Positions 35,577-46,800 of a stretch of DNA of 64,000 bases are shown piece after piece. Every line of letters begins with the position of its first letter. Position 1 is the first letter of the stretch. Position numbers and translations under genes: made by a program. Source of the stretch: Omphiscola glabra (lineage: Eukaryota; Mollusca; Gastropoda; Lymnaeidae); contig OZ024798.1 in assembly GCA_964017045.1 (NCBI GenBank), forward strand, positions 10,189,793 through 10,253,792, in the 5' to 3' direction. The notes beneath the pieces were generated by a model, which searched no databases, had not been told where the DNA came from, and saw only the letters and a program-made list of their open reading frames with translations.

Positions 35577-35955
35577 TACAACACCAACTGACAACACCAA
35601 CTGACAACACCAACTGACAACACCAACTGACAACACCAACTGACAACACCAACTGACAACACCAACTGACAACACCAACTGACAACACCAACTGACAACA
35701 CCAACTGACAACACCAACTGACAACACCAACTGACAACACCAACTGACAACACCAACTGACAACACCAACTGACAACACCAACTGACAACACCAACTGAC
35801 AACACCAACTGACAACACCAACTGACAACACCAACTGACAACACCAACTGACAACACCAACTGACAACACCAACTGACAACACCAACTGACAACACCAAC
35901 TGACAACACCAACTGACAACACCAACTGACAACACCAACTGACAACACCAACTGA
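35577..35955 (+). repeat. 13-bp perfect minisatellite (about 29 copies)
   Basis: Unit ACAACACCAACTG repeated essentially without variation, which implies recent expansion. The open frames of 117-146 codons on the minus strand are repeat artefacts. Confidence 0.97.
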
Positions 35956-36828
35956 CGTCCTTCAGCCCATTACTTGTAATTGATACCATCGTAAGATCAG
36001 GAAGTCTGTACTGCACAAGCTAGAAAGAAGCCATTTATTTAGTACGTACGCCCTGGGGGGGGGGGGGGTTGTCGATTTTGCGCACGCGTTCGTATGGCCC
36101 GGGGGTGGGGGTGGGGAGGAGTCTGGGCAGATATTAAAATGTTCTAATCTATTCCTCCTGAAGTTCCGACACTCCAAAAATGTCATCTTTATACCTGGGA
36201 TGATGTGATAATATCACTCAACGTTGTGTAGGCATTATTTTCATTAGGCCGCCACGTGCTGTCACAAAGTAACTAACTAGATATCGCTCAAATAGTACTC
36301 AGTAGTAGCAGTATTACAGTAATATCTCGTCTGACGTGTGTTTTCACAAATGAACTAACTTGACATCGCTCAAATAGAACTCAAAAGTAGTGGTATTAAA
36401 GTCATATTTTGTCTACCGTGTGTGTTAACAAAGTAACCAACTAAAAATCGCTCAAATAGTACTCACTAGTAGCAGTATTACAGTAATATTTCGTCCACCG
36501 TAAGTTCAAACTGCGTTTTACGTAACCCCCCCCCCCCCTTTTTTTTTCCACCTTTGTTAGGCCAGTGGTTCCTAACATTTTTTTTATTCCTGGCATCTAT
36601 GCCAAATTTAGGTTTTCAAGATGTGTCCTTCGTTCAATTCTAACAACTACACTTCGAAATGGCCAATACATAAACAAATTAAAATAAAGGGTTGGGTAAC
36701 AATCTAGTAAGGGGTCGTTCGCAAATTACGTCACACCAAAAAATGACATCTTCACCTGTCATTTTTCTCTGTATCCACTCCCTAGAATGACTAACACATC
36801 ATTGTACACGGTGTTCAATAGAAACTAC

Positions 36829-37360
36829 ACCAACTCAGAGACAGAGAGAGAGCTTATGGCAACTATTGCTCACCAACTCAGAGAGAGCTTATGGCAACTA
36901 TTGCTCACCAACTCAGAGACAGAGAGAGCTTATGGCAACTATTGCTCACCAACTCAGAGACAGAGAGAGCTTATGGCAACTATTGCTCACCAACTCAGAG
37001 ACAGAGAGAGCTTATGGCAACTATTGCTCACCTACTCAGAGACAGAGAGAGCTTATGGCAACTATTGCTCACCTACTCAGAGACAGAGAGAGCTTATGGC
37101 AACTATTGCTCACCTACTCAGAGACAGAGAGAGCTTATGGCAACTATTGCTCACCTACTCAGAGACAGAGAGAGCTTATGGCAACTATTGCTCACCTACT
37201 CAGAGACAGAGAGAGCTTATGGCAACTATTGCTCACCTACTCAGAGACAGAGAGAGCTTATGGCAACTATTGCTCACCAACTCAGAGACAGAGCTTAGGG
37301 CAACTATTGCTCACCAACTCAGAGACGGAGAGAGCTTAGGGCAACTATTGCTCACACAGA
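36829..37360 (+). repeat. 41-bp minisatellite (about 13 copies)
   Basis: Unit containing CAGAGAGAGCTTATGGCAAC and TATTGCTCACCAACTCAGAG, with CCAACTC/CCTACTC variants in blocks. Overlapping open frames in three plus-strand frames come from the repeat. Confidence 0.95.
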
Positions 37361-37379
37361 CAATGCTTCTATTTTAAGT

Positions 37380-38245
37380 GCTGCATGGTTAGATAAGGAT
37401 CATGTTGACTTGTCTTGTATATCAGTTCCGCAAGAGGAAAATGATAAATCAGCTACTATCTATTATGCTCATCAGGGGGGTCATTTTATTATTTTTTTCA
37501 AAAAAAAGGGGGGGGGGGCGCAAAACCAAAATTTGGTCGGCTTGTTATGTTGTTTATTATTGGAGGCGCCACAGTACATAGCAATTTAAATAAAACCTGC
37601 AAAATCGTGGGGTGGGGGGGGGGTAAAGCCCCCCTGCCCTACCCAAATGATGTAAATCATGCCCATTGTTATTATAGAGCAACATCTGGCTATTCCATGT
37701 GAAGATGATAGCAGCTAGAAACTATACTATAATTGTCAGCTATACTGACAATAATTTATTTAACACTTCCAGAAACAATGATATTTAGTCTTAGTCTTTA
37801 ACAACCTTTTAATTGATTCTGCATTATAAAATTTAAGTGTACAACTTTTTAACGTGTTGATTAAAAAAGCTAAAGATGTTATCAAATGTTTTGCCTACAA
37901 TTTTGTGTTATTAAAATACATCAGCATAAAGTAAAACGTATTTATAAATTTATTTATATTATAATTCATTTTTTGTGGGTGGGTTGTAAAATGTGACATA
38001 ATTAAATGGGGGGGGGGGGGGGGTATCGAAAGTTTGACCGTTGTTGAAGGGGGGAGGGGGTACAAAAATTGCGTAAAAATTGTTGACGTAATTAATGGAC
38101 GACCCCCATATACGATTTATCAAAATGACCAGTTTTCTAACCCATAAAAATGTATAGACCTTTCTAATTAACAGTTTTTTTAATTCTTTTTGGCACTAGT
38201 AAAATTTGGAAAAATTTAGAAAAGGTAGTCTAATTATTAAAAGTA

Positions 38246-38280
<35 letters not shown>

Positions 38281-40632
38281 CATTTGCGTTCAGCATATAT
38301 GTTTACAGTGATTTTTAGTGATGGAACCCTTTTGAATTTTTTTTTAATTTTTTTTTTTTGTGTTGAAAATTCATTTATTAATTAAATATAACAAAATAAT
38401 GTAAAAATAAAATAGAAGCCAAATTACTATTTTTAGTAGTTTATAATTTTCTTTTGCATAACACAAGCAGGTCAAGCACATTTGCGTTTTGCCCCCCCCC
38501 CTTCCCCACTTTTTTTTCCCCCAAATTTCCCACTCTGCTTTGAAAGATGATAATTAAGAAATATCCTAATCACATCTTTAAACCCTTAAAATATCCGAGG
38601 CACCCAGCATCGTAAGGGTTTCTGGGCGCACACGGTGGTTGTAAGGTTAAGTGGCACTTACATTACACTTACAACTAGGATCTCTTCCATTGCTCTCCAA
38701 TTAGGTGTAGAATGTTACAAAACTAAATGCAGATATATTATAAAATGCATTCTTGTATTTTTAAGTTATCAAAAATTTTCTGTGGACTATAAAGATTTAA
38801 TAGGACAATGGTCGGAAAACCGCGGCTCGCGAGCGGCATGCGGCTCTATAGTGACTTGAGTGCGGCTCAGCCATTCAGCCACATAGGCCTATCGGTTTTG
38901 ACTCCGAAAAACATAGTTCTTTACAAGTAGTGCCCTGTGGGGGGGGGGGGAAGGGGAGTGGGGCCCTGGCGGGGGAGGGGGAGTAGTGCCCTGTAGGGGA
39001 GGAGCAGAAGTGCGCTGTCGGTGGAGGGGGGAATGGTGTCCTATTGGGAAGGGGGAGTAGTGCCCTGTTGGGGGGAGGGGGGAGTAGTGCCCTGTCGGGG
39101 AGGGGGAGTAGTGTCCTATCGGGGAGAAGGCAGTATTGCCCTCTGGGATGAAGTCAAATCCCCCCTATGATCTGTAAAATGTGTACAATAATAACCTAAA
39201 ACTATAGGATTATTTAAAAAAAAAAAAGAGATGTACAATGTTATTACAAAACATTTTTTTAACAGTTTACTGTCACTGATTAAAATGTTTGAAATGGTTC
39301 AACCAAATATCAAGGCTGTCGATATATTTGATGATCTGAATACTTAAGCCATATCTAGTTATAGTATTCGATTCTAAATATTTGTAATCTTTCTAATTAA
39401 ACCTACACCCCCAGGAAATGAATGCCTAAAATTCTAATAACTTGAGAAAGCCCGTGCTAAAATATTTATACTTGTGCTGACAACGAATACGTACATCATA
39501 ATTAAAACACATTTCCGTTTATTTGGATCAATAAAAGAATTATATCTTACCTTCAATATCCAACATTGACCATCAGATTAAATTTTCCATTGCTTGACAC
39601 AAATGAGTTCAACTTGTAAAATAAGACGGCGTATAAATATCATCTTAAAGTAGAAATAATTGCATTGTTGTAAAAGTCGTTGATTCCATAAGAGTTAGGC
39701 TAGATAAAATAAAAAAACTAAAACATAAATCAAAATAAAATCAACATGAAAACTGTCTTGAAATGTTTCCTTTCGGAAAGCTACGTTACGTTGGAGTGCA
39801 AGAAGTGTGTTTCAAATCCGGAACTACTTTCTTTTCACAACTCGGAAAACAATCGAGAGTTGAGTGCATTCCCTTTAATGAAGCTCCCTGTTGTAATCAG
39901 GTCACTGGGAGCATCTTTTCAACTCATCAGGCGAGATTTTCATCATTGGTGCTCGGCGATGAATAGTGCGGTGTGTACCAAAATTGTTTTGGGATTTTTG
40001 CTTAACTAAAATTTGAAAAACCAGAAATGCATTCAAGCATGGAGCACCCTCACCACACACGCTAATGACATATTTCCCCATTTGACGCCATGCGCCTCAA
40101 ATAATCTGTCCACTTTATCAAATTTTTATTTTGCACTTGTTCTGGGTGCTAAGATTTTCAAAAAACTAAATCATTTTCCAGTTGCTTGTCATATATCGTA
40201 CGTAAACGCAAAATTGGGCTTGGATGGTAACATCCATAGTTTCATCAAGCAGGATCACAGAGAAATTGAAAATCAAATTTATAACAAATTTTCCATTGGA
40301 GAAGAAACTGAATCTCTTCTTTTTCTTGATTTTGGGTGAATAATGGCATAAAACTGTTTTCATACAGGCGATGATTTTTGTCGATTCTGAATTTGTTAAA
40401 TAAAATTATTATTATTAATTTAACATTAATTAAGGTCCTGGGGGGCGGCAAAAACCGAATCCGCAGACGGTAGTTTGCCGAGAAGGAACTACTTTACTCT
40501 TAAACCTCTAATTGATTGATGGATTAATTGGATATTTATATAGCGCTTGTATCCCTGCTACTTTAGAATGCTCACAGAGCTCTAGGGTTCTTAAATCTAT
40601 TTAAAGAAAAAAGTCTTTAAATATTTCTTAAA
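37380..40632. other. Intergenic DNA, no supported gene
   Basis: Contains poly(G) tracts (about 37508-37518 and 38008-38022) and a T-rich run at 38251-38278. A G-rich degenerate tandem repeat of AGTAGTGCCCTGT words lies at about 38935-39140. Two short open frames at 39746-40339 lack splice signals and any family resemblance I can name. Confidence 0.5.
38935..39140 (+). repeat. G-rich degenerate repeat (about 7 copies)
   Basis: Irregular units of 24-34 bp built on GGGGGAGTAGTGCCCTGT. Many runs of three or more G suggest G-quadruplex potential. Confidence 0.7.
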
Positions 40633-40920
40633 TTATTTTTTATCATTTTCAATTTCCCTCAAAGATTGAGACAAACTATTCCATAATTTTGGCGCTATCG
40701 CTTCAAATGAGCGCACCCCGTAAGACTTTTTTCTGTGTCCATCCACACTGGGAACTCTCAGTGAGGACTGTGTTGAAGACCGCAAGTAGGTTAAGGACAC
40801 GTATTTATAAATCAGTTCTTTAAGATATTCCGGTACAGAGCCTTCCATGCAGCTGTACGCCAGGGACAGAATTTTGTGGATTGCGCTAAGACAGGTTCTG
40901 CGGAGAGACAGCACCCATCA
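40633..40920 (-). pseudogene. Non-LTR retrotransposon (LINE) 3' fragment
   Basis: The minus-strand translation includes LRVPSVDGHRKKSYGVRSFE and APKLWNSLSQSLREIEN, the typical end of LINE reverse-transcriptase proteins (YG-RSF--AAPKLWNSLP). The polymerase core is absent. Text just downstream on the minus strand (about 40500-40600, ATATTTATATAGCGC) resembles a repeat tail. This is a 5'-truncated dead copy. Confidence 0.75.
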
Positions 40921-41136
40921 TTGCTCTTAATAATAAACATGTGAGGAGACAAACTTGGCCCAGATTAGATCGTACTAAACACAGTACGATGCCAGCCTGA
41001 TAACAATAATCTAAAAGGGCATTAACTCTTTGGGGTACTTAAATCAAGTACTGTAATTAAGTAAAAAATTAAACATTCTTTAAACAAATTAATGATTTGT
41101 AACCGCTATATTTCTAATGAAGATGAACAGTTTTTG

Positions 41137-41955
41137 TTAAAGGGATTAATGGATTATTGGATCGTAATACTGGACAAGTGGAACATAATACTGGATTAAT
41201 GGAAGATAATACTGGATTAATGGAACATAATAGGGTCTACTGGACTAATGGAACATAATACTGGATTAATGGAACATAATAGGGCATACTGGATTAATGG
41301 AACATAATAAAGGATTAATGGAATATAATACTGGATTAATGGAACATAATAGGGCATACTGGATTAATGGAACATAATACAGGATTAATGGAACATAATA
41401 CAGGATTAATGGAACATAATACAGGATTAATGGAACATAATACAGGATTAATGGAACATAATACAGGATTAATGGAACATAATACAGGATTAATGGAACA
41501 TAATACAGGATTAATGGAACATAATACAGGATTAATGGAACATAATACAGGATTAATGGAACATAATACAGGATTAATGGAACATAATACAGGATTAATG
41601 GAACATAATACAGGATTAATGGAACATAATACAGGATTAATGGAACATAATACAGGATTAATGGAACATAATACAGGATTAATGGAACATAATACTGGAT
41701 TAATGGAACATAATACTGGATTAATGGAACATAATACTGGACTAATGGAACATAATACAGGATTAATGGAACATAATACAGGATTAATGGAACATAATAC
41801 AGGATTAATGGAACATAATACAGGATTAATGGAACATAATACAGGATTAATGGAACATAATACAGGACTAATGGAACATAATACAGGATTAATGGAACAT
41901 AATACAGGACTAATGGAACATAATACAGGATTAATGGAACATAATACAGGATTAA
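41137..41955 (+). repeat. 21-bp minisatellite (about 37 copies)
   Basis: Unit AATGGAACATAATACAGGAT plus T. It is diverged at the left (interspersed GGGCATACTGG and longer units), then almost perfect from 41365. Because 21 is divisible by three and the unit has no stops in one frame on each strand, open frames of about 210 codons arise on both strands. No transcription signals are seen. Confidence 0.97.
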
Positions 41956-42690
41956 TTGAAAACATTTTTGACCATTTTAATTTTTTATTTTCTTTTTAGG
42001 GTTAAAATAATTTTTATTATCCTTAGTTAAATGTCTCCTAATCACTATTGTGTTTATTTCCGGTAACTTGCTTAAACTCTTTAAGTGCCAGCAAAAACAT
42101 TTCAAGTGTGGTTCTTATCCGTGGATAAGCAAATTATGAGATGAGATAGACAGCTTGCGCCACCTTTGCGTCACCCAATATTATCAGCACTAACCTTAAA
42201 AACTTCTTTCAAGGAGCAACGGTTTTGTGGTGTGTATCTATCTAAGTCCTATCTCGCCCGCATGATACGGGTATTTAGTTGTCAAGTGAAAAAAATTAAG
42301 AACTGCTGAATCATTTGACATGGTGGTGTAACGTTTTGTAACTGCAAGTAACCCTTGTAAATATTGTGGATGACTGGCTTAAAGTCAATGTGTTGACTCG
42401 TGGATTTATTACGAGCACAGTGCCAGAGAACTGGATATTTTTTTTTAGAAGCAATTGTACCGCAACGAGAAGCGCGCGATCTTATTTAGTGACAGTTTAA
42501 TGCACAAGACACTGGGGTGAGTCCTTTGTTTACACAGTTTAGCAGACAATAAAAAAAAGAAATCTGTAGATTTGCCGACTGTTCTCACACCGCCATCTTG
42601 TTTATAAAACTATCGGTCGTCAAGAATGGACAATGTTTACAGGCTTCTAAATCTATTTAAAAGTTTAAGTGTCGCAAGAAGGTCGTACAC
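41956..42690. other. Intergenic DNA, no supported gene
   Basis: AT-rich non-repetitive sequence with stops in all frames. Confidence 0.5.
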
Positions 42691-42694
42691 GTTT

Positions 42695-42860
42695 TGGCCA
42701 TCATACACACTTGGGCCATCACACACATTTGGGCCATCATACACATTTGGGCCATCACACAAACCTGGGTCATCACACACACTTGAATCATAACACACAC
42801 TTGGGCCATCACACACATTTGGGCCATCATACACACATGGACCATATGACACACTTGGGA
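42695..42860 (+). repeat. 18-bp tandem repeat (about 9 copies)
   Basis: Unit CACACTTGGGCCATCACA, with TCATACA variants. The multiple-of-three period keeps frames open. Confidence 0.9.
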
Positions 42861-43109
42861 CATTGTAGCTATGTTATTTTCTAATAAGTAATCTCCTACG
42901 AGATATTGACTTAAGTGTGTGTGTGTGGGGGGGGGGGGGAAATTGTTATCCATCTGACCTTGATATGTAGAGCCCTTGTTATTATGCTTTATTTCGAACA
43001 CTGCTTTATGTTCTAGTGTAATCCATTCTCTCAGAAGTTTACACTTACGTATGACCAAACGCACCATTTATATTTACTTACACTCACAATTAAATGTAGT
43101 ATATCCCCG

Positions 43110-43265
43110 ACAGCGAATGCATGACAAGTGGACAACAAAACTCTGCTACGCATGACAAGGGGGACTACAAAACTCTGCTACGCATGACAAGGGGGACTAC
43201 AAAACTCTGCTACGCATGACAAGGGGGACTACAAAACTCTGCTACGCATGACACGGGGGACAATA
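43110..43265 (+). repeat. 32-bp tandem repeat, about 5 copies
   Basis: Unit GCATGACAAGGGGGACTACA plus AAACTCTGCTAC. The copies are almost identical. Confidence 0.9.
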
Positions 43266-43609
43266 TTAACACTTGAAACAAGAGCGCTAAATCCTTTGAA
43301 TTTTTTTAAATTAATTATTTGGTTTGGGGGGTGGGGGTGGGGGCGGGGGTATTATCTACTTATTGATATCGTGGTAATTCGATAAAATTTCGGTTTTAAA
43401 ATATGACGTCACTCATATCAGCGAACATGAGTGTGTAGCGTTCTGGCATCAGATTGCCTCAGTGCATGATAGAATAGTATTTTCTTTTACAAGTAATCAA
43501 CCATCGTCACCACCAATATATAAAGTGAAAATACATGAATGGCGTATAGAACTGCATTCTAAACGTTCCTGTCAATTAACGTATATTATACTAATGACAT
43601 TGTGTAATG

Positions 43610-43781
43610 CACTGGTTCTCACCCTTCCTAATGCCGCGACCCTTTAATACAGTTCCTCGTGTTGTGGCGAACCCCACCCCCCCCCCCCCCCCCCACCAAA
43701 CCATAAAATTATTTTCGTTGCTACTTCCATAAATATGTGTTTTTCGATGGTCTTATACGACCCACAGGTTGAGAACAGCTG
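43610..43781 (-). mobile_element. SPIN-like hAT MITE, copy 1 (reverse orientation)
   Basis: The reverse complement begins CAGCTGTTCTCAACCTGTGG and ends AGGGTGAGAACCAGTG. The interior has CGACC, GTTGCTACTTCC and AACTGTATTAAAGGGTCGCG in SPIN order. It is flanked by a perfect 8-bp duplication GTGTAATG (43602-43609 and 43782-43789). An internal poly(C) run has expanded. It ends 74 bp before the splice acceptor of the SLC16 first coding exon. Confidence 0.8.
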
Positions 43782-43890
43782 GTGTAATGAAACAGTTATA
43801 TCTAGAGACATTAGGTTAACAAAATAAGATCCTAAATGTAATGTCAATTTTGCAGTTAATCTGAAGAAGGAAAAAAACAAACCAAGAAAG

Positions 43891-46800
43891 ATGTCGAAGA
43901 CGACATCACAGACCACAAGAGATCAGTTAGCAGCAAGTGATGAGGTTGAGCGGCCCATGTTAGACAAGGGAAATAATGCAACCAGATCAAGGCCGAGACC
44001 GAACTACGGAGCTAACGTGCTAGTCATGGACGGCGCACATTCATGGGTCATTTGTTTCGGTAACTATCGGACGGCAATCAGATTTATTGATTTGAAATTT
44101 TAAAATATTAAACTGATTTTTTGGTTTCGACTTCGCAAATATTTAAATTTATACACTTAGAGTACTTAGACTGACTTAGAGCATCAAATCATACAAATGA
44201 AACGTGATCACTTTTTAAAACATTCTATGATATTCCCGATGGAAGTAACGTGAGACGCATTTTTATTAAGCCACATAGAAACCAAAGCCATATAGAGTAT
44301 TACATCCTAGTAAACCATTCCAAGCAAAGAGCAAAGATTTGTTCAAAAGTCTGTTGTACTGTTTTTTTATTCGTCTATTTCCAGCCAATGTGTTTATATA
44401 TATAATGAATTCCACCTTCGGCCGACTTAGTCACATGACTTTCCTGAGTTTCGTGGAAGAGTTCAATGTGTCCATCACAACAGCTTCACTTGGCTTTACG
44501 CTAACACTGGTGATGTTCAGTATTTCTTGTAAGTAGGAAATGTCATGTGTGTATAGTGTCTTGCAAATAGGAAATGTGATGTTTGAATACGGTCTTGAAA
44601 GGAGGACATTTGATGTTTTCATTGTGTCTCATAAGTATGAAATGTGATGTTTGTATCATCAACATCATCATAATCATGTCCCTTAGTCCTTGGACCGTTA
44701 AGGGCGCCACAGATGACATGAGATTCTCAAAAACGAAGTGGCTATTCGTACCCGGGTACCAGAAATGAGAGGTTGTGATTAAAAAATATTAAAAGGATTA
44801 TTAATAAACTACCACAAATGACATCCGAATGCATTGAGTCAAAATGGATCCGAACACGCAGCGCCGCCATTCGCACCCGGGTCCCATTAGAATCAATGCT
44901 ATTCGGATGTTATTTTTGGTAGTTTATTTTAGTTAAACTGAATAAGTAAATTTACAAACGTATAGTCCATTCAATTATCTTTCATTCGATACCAAATTTT
45001 GTCTTACAAACCCAACAATAATATTTTAAATAGTTTTTTTAAATCCAAACCTCTCACTTCTGGTAACCGGGTACGAATAGTCGCAGCCAATGTTCCCTTT
45101 AAGCTGCGCGGCTGCGCGGCCGCGCAGCTACCTCACAGATGCCGCGCAGCAGTTTTGAGCATCCGCGCAGCTAATTTTTATAAAAATAAATTCGAACAGA
45201 TACGCTGCACTCTGCAAAGTAAAACTTTGCACACAACTTTATGATTTTGCACACGAACCAGCAAACCGTAGAGGGAACATTGGTCGCAGCCTCTCAAAAC
45301 TGTGCCGCCTACGCCTGTCTGGGCTTCTAAACGTCGTAATTATAAAAAATAACATTCCTATAAAATGTGTTGAGACGGTACATAAAAATTGCAGTTCTGT
45401 TATCCGACTGACAGACAACACGTGACGAAAGCCATTACTTTTTATTGGACACAGCCATGCTGGTGACGTCACTGATCATCCCCAAGACAAGTGAAAGAGT
45501 CGCTTGTTTCCTTGGCAACATCATCGGATTCACGTGCACTATCGGCATCGGTTTGGCGCCAAATGTTGCCGCGTACCTGATATTTATGGGTATAAAAGGT
45601 TGGTAGACCTTATCAGTTATCTTAGCCTTACTTTCATTATCACGCCCCCCCCCCACCAATGGGCGTCGCTAGAGTGTTTGGTTACCATGGACATGATTCA
45701 TTTTAAAGAGCCTCCCTTTCTTATTTTAACTCTCAAACCCATTATTTTCATCAATAAAATCATATCAAAGCACATTTTGGTGCCTCTAATTAGTCTGGAG
45801 CCTAGGGACATCTGTCCACCTGCCCCCCTTAGCTACGCCTCTGCCCCCACCGCAAACAAAATAAATTAAGTGGTTATTTAAATTTTTAAAAAACGAGCCT
45901 ACAATAAATATGCTTGCATTTATTTATTTATTTTTAAAATAATTTATTTTGATGCTCACATGCCGTTGACAAAGCGAAAAGATACGACCATTCAAGTAAC
46001 AAAATACTCACGACAATACTGTCCTTGACCTTGAGATCGTTATTTATATACATTTTAAAGTTTCTTTTTTTTGTCATGAATAATTTAAATGCCCACTGTT
46101 TCGCACTAAGGTGCTACGTGCTATTGCATTAGCGTTATGAGTTTACACACTCGAGCTTCTAAAATTTGCAGTCATGATGTTACAATGAAACGGGAAGTAC
46201 TTTTATTTCAGTACAGGAAATTTATGACAACACACTCTAACAAATTTTCCCCAACCACATCCTCCAAAAATCTGTTTTTCCTGTTTTTCAAGGGGAAGAT
46301 GCCACTACTATCACAAAATAAAATTCCAGATAACTGCGTTAATGAGAATCTTAAAGAAAATAAAAATATATCCCAAATATATAGAAAATAGTTACTGAAA
46401 GAAATCTCCGGAGGGGACTTTGGAATATTAATATAAAATAAAATAATTTAAAAAATGCATATAAAGGATTTATAAGAAAAACTTCATTAATAGGTGTTTT
46501 TAATTGTCAACCCCCCCCCCCCCCCCCCAGGACTTGGTTCCGCCATGGTAAGTGTGTCTGCCATCTCGATGATCAGCCAGTACTTCGACAAGAGGAGATC
46601 GTTCGCCACGGCCGTCGCAGGCTGCGGTCTGGCAGTGGGCTCCATGGGGTCACCGCCCGTTATAAAGCTACTCCTGGAGGTAAGGTTTCCTGAATTTGTC
46701 GGACAAAACGCGATGCAGTCCAAAAATGAAAATTTTTACAACTTAAGTTAAATTCATCAAATGAAGGCTAACAAATATTTTAGAGTAAAGGGTTTACAAA

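Noticed and set aside
34850..36016. Several Cys/Val/His-rich open frames on both strands
   Set aside because: Artefacts of the 21-bp and 13-bp arrays.
36543..36690. CAGTGGTTCCTAAC as a possible third SPIN-like end
   Set aside because: Only one terminus is recognisable and no matching end or target duplication follows.
36787..37377. Three overlapping plus-strand open frames up to 196 codons
   Set aside because: All from the 41-bp minisatellite; the same peptide recurs in all three frames.
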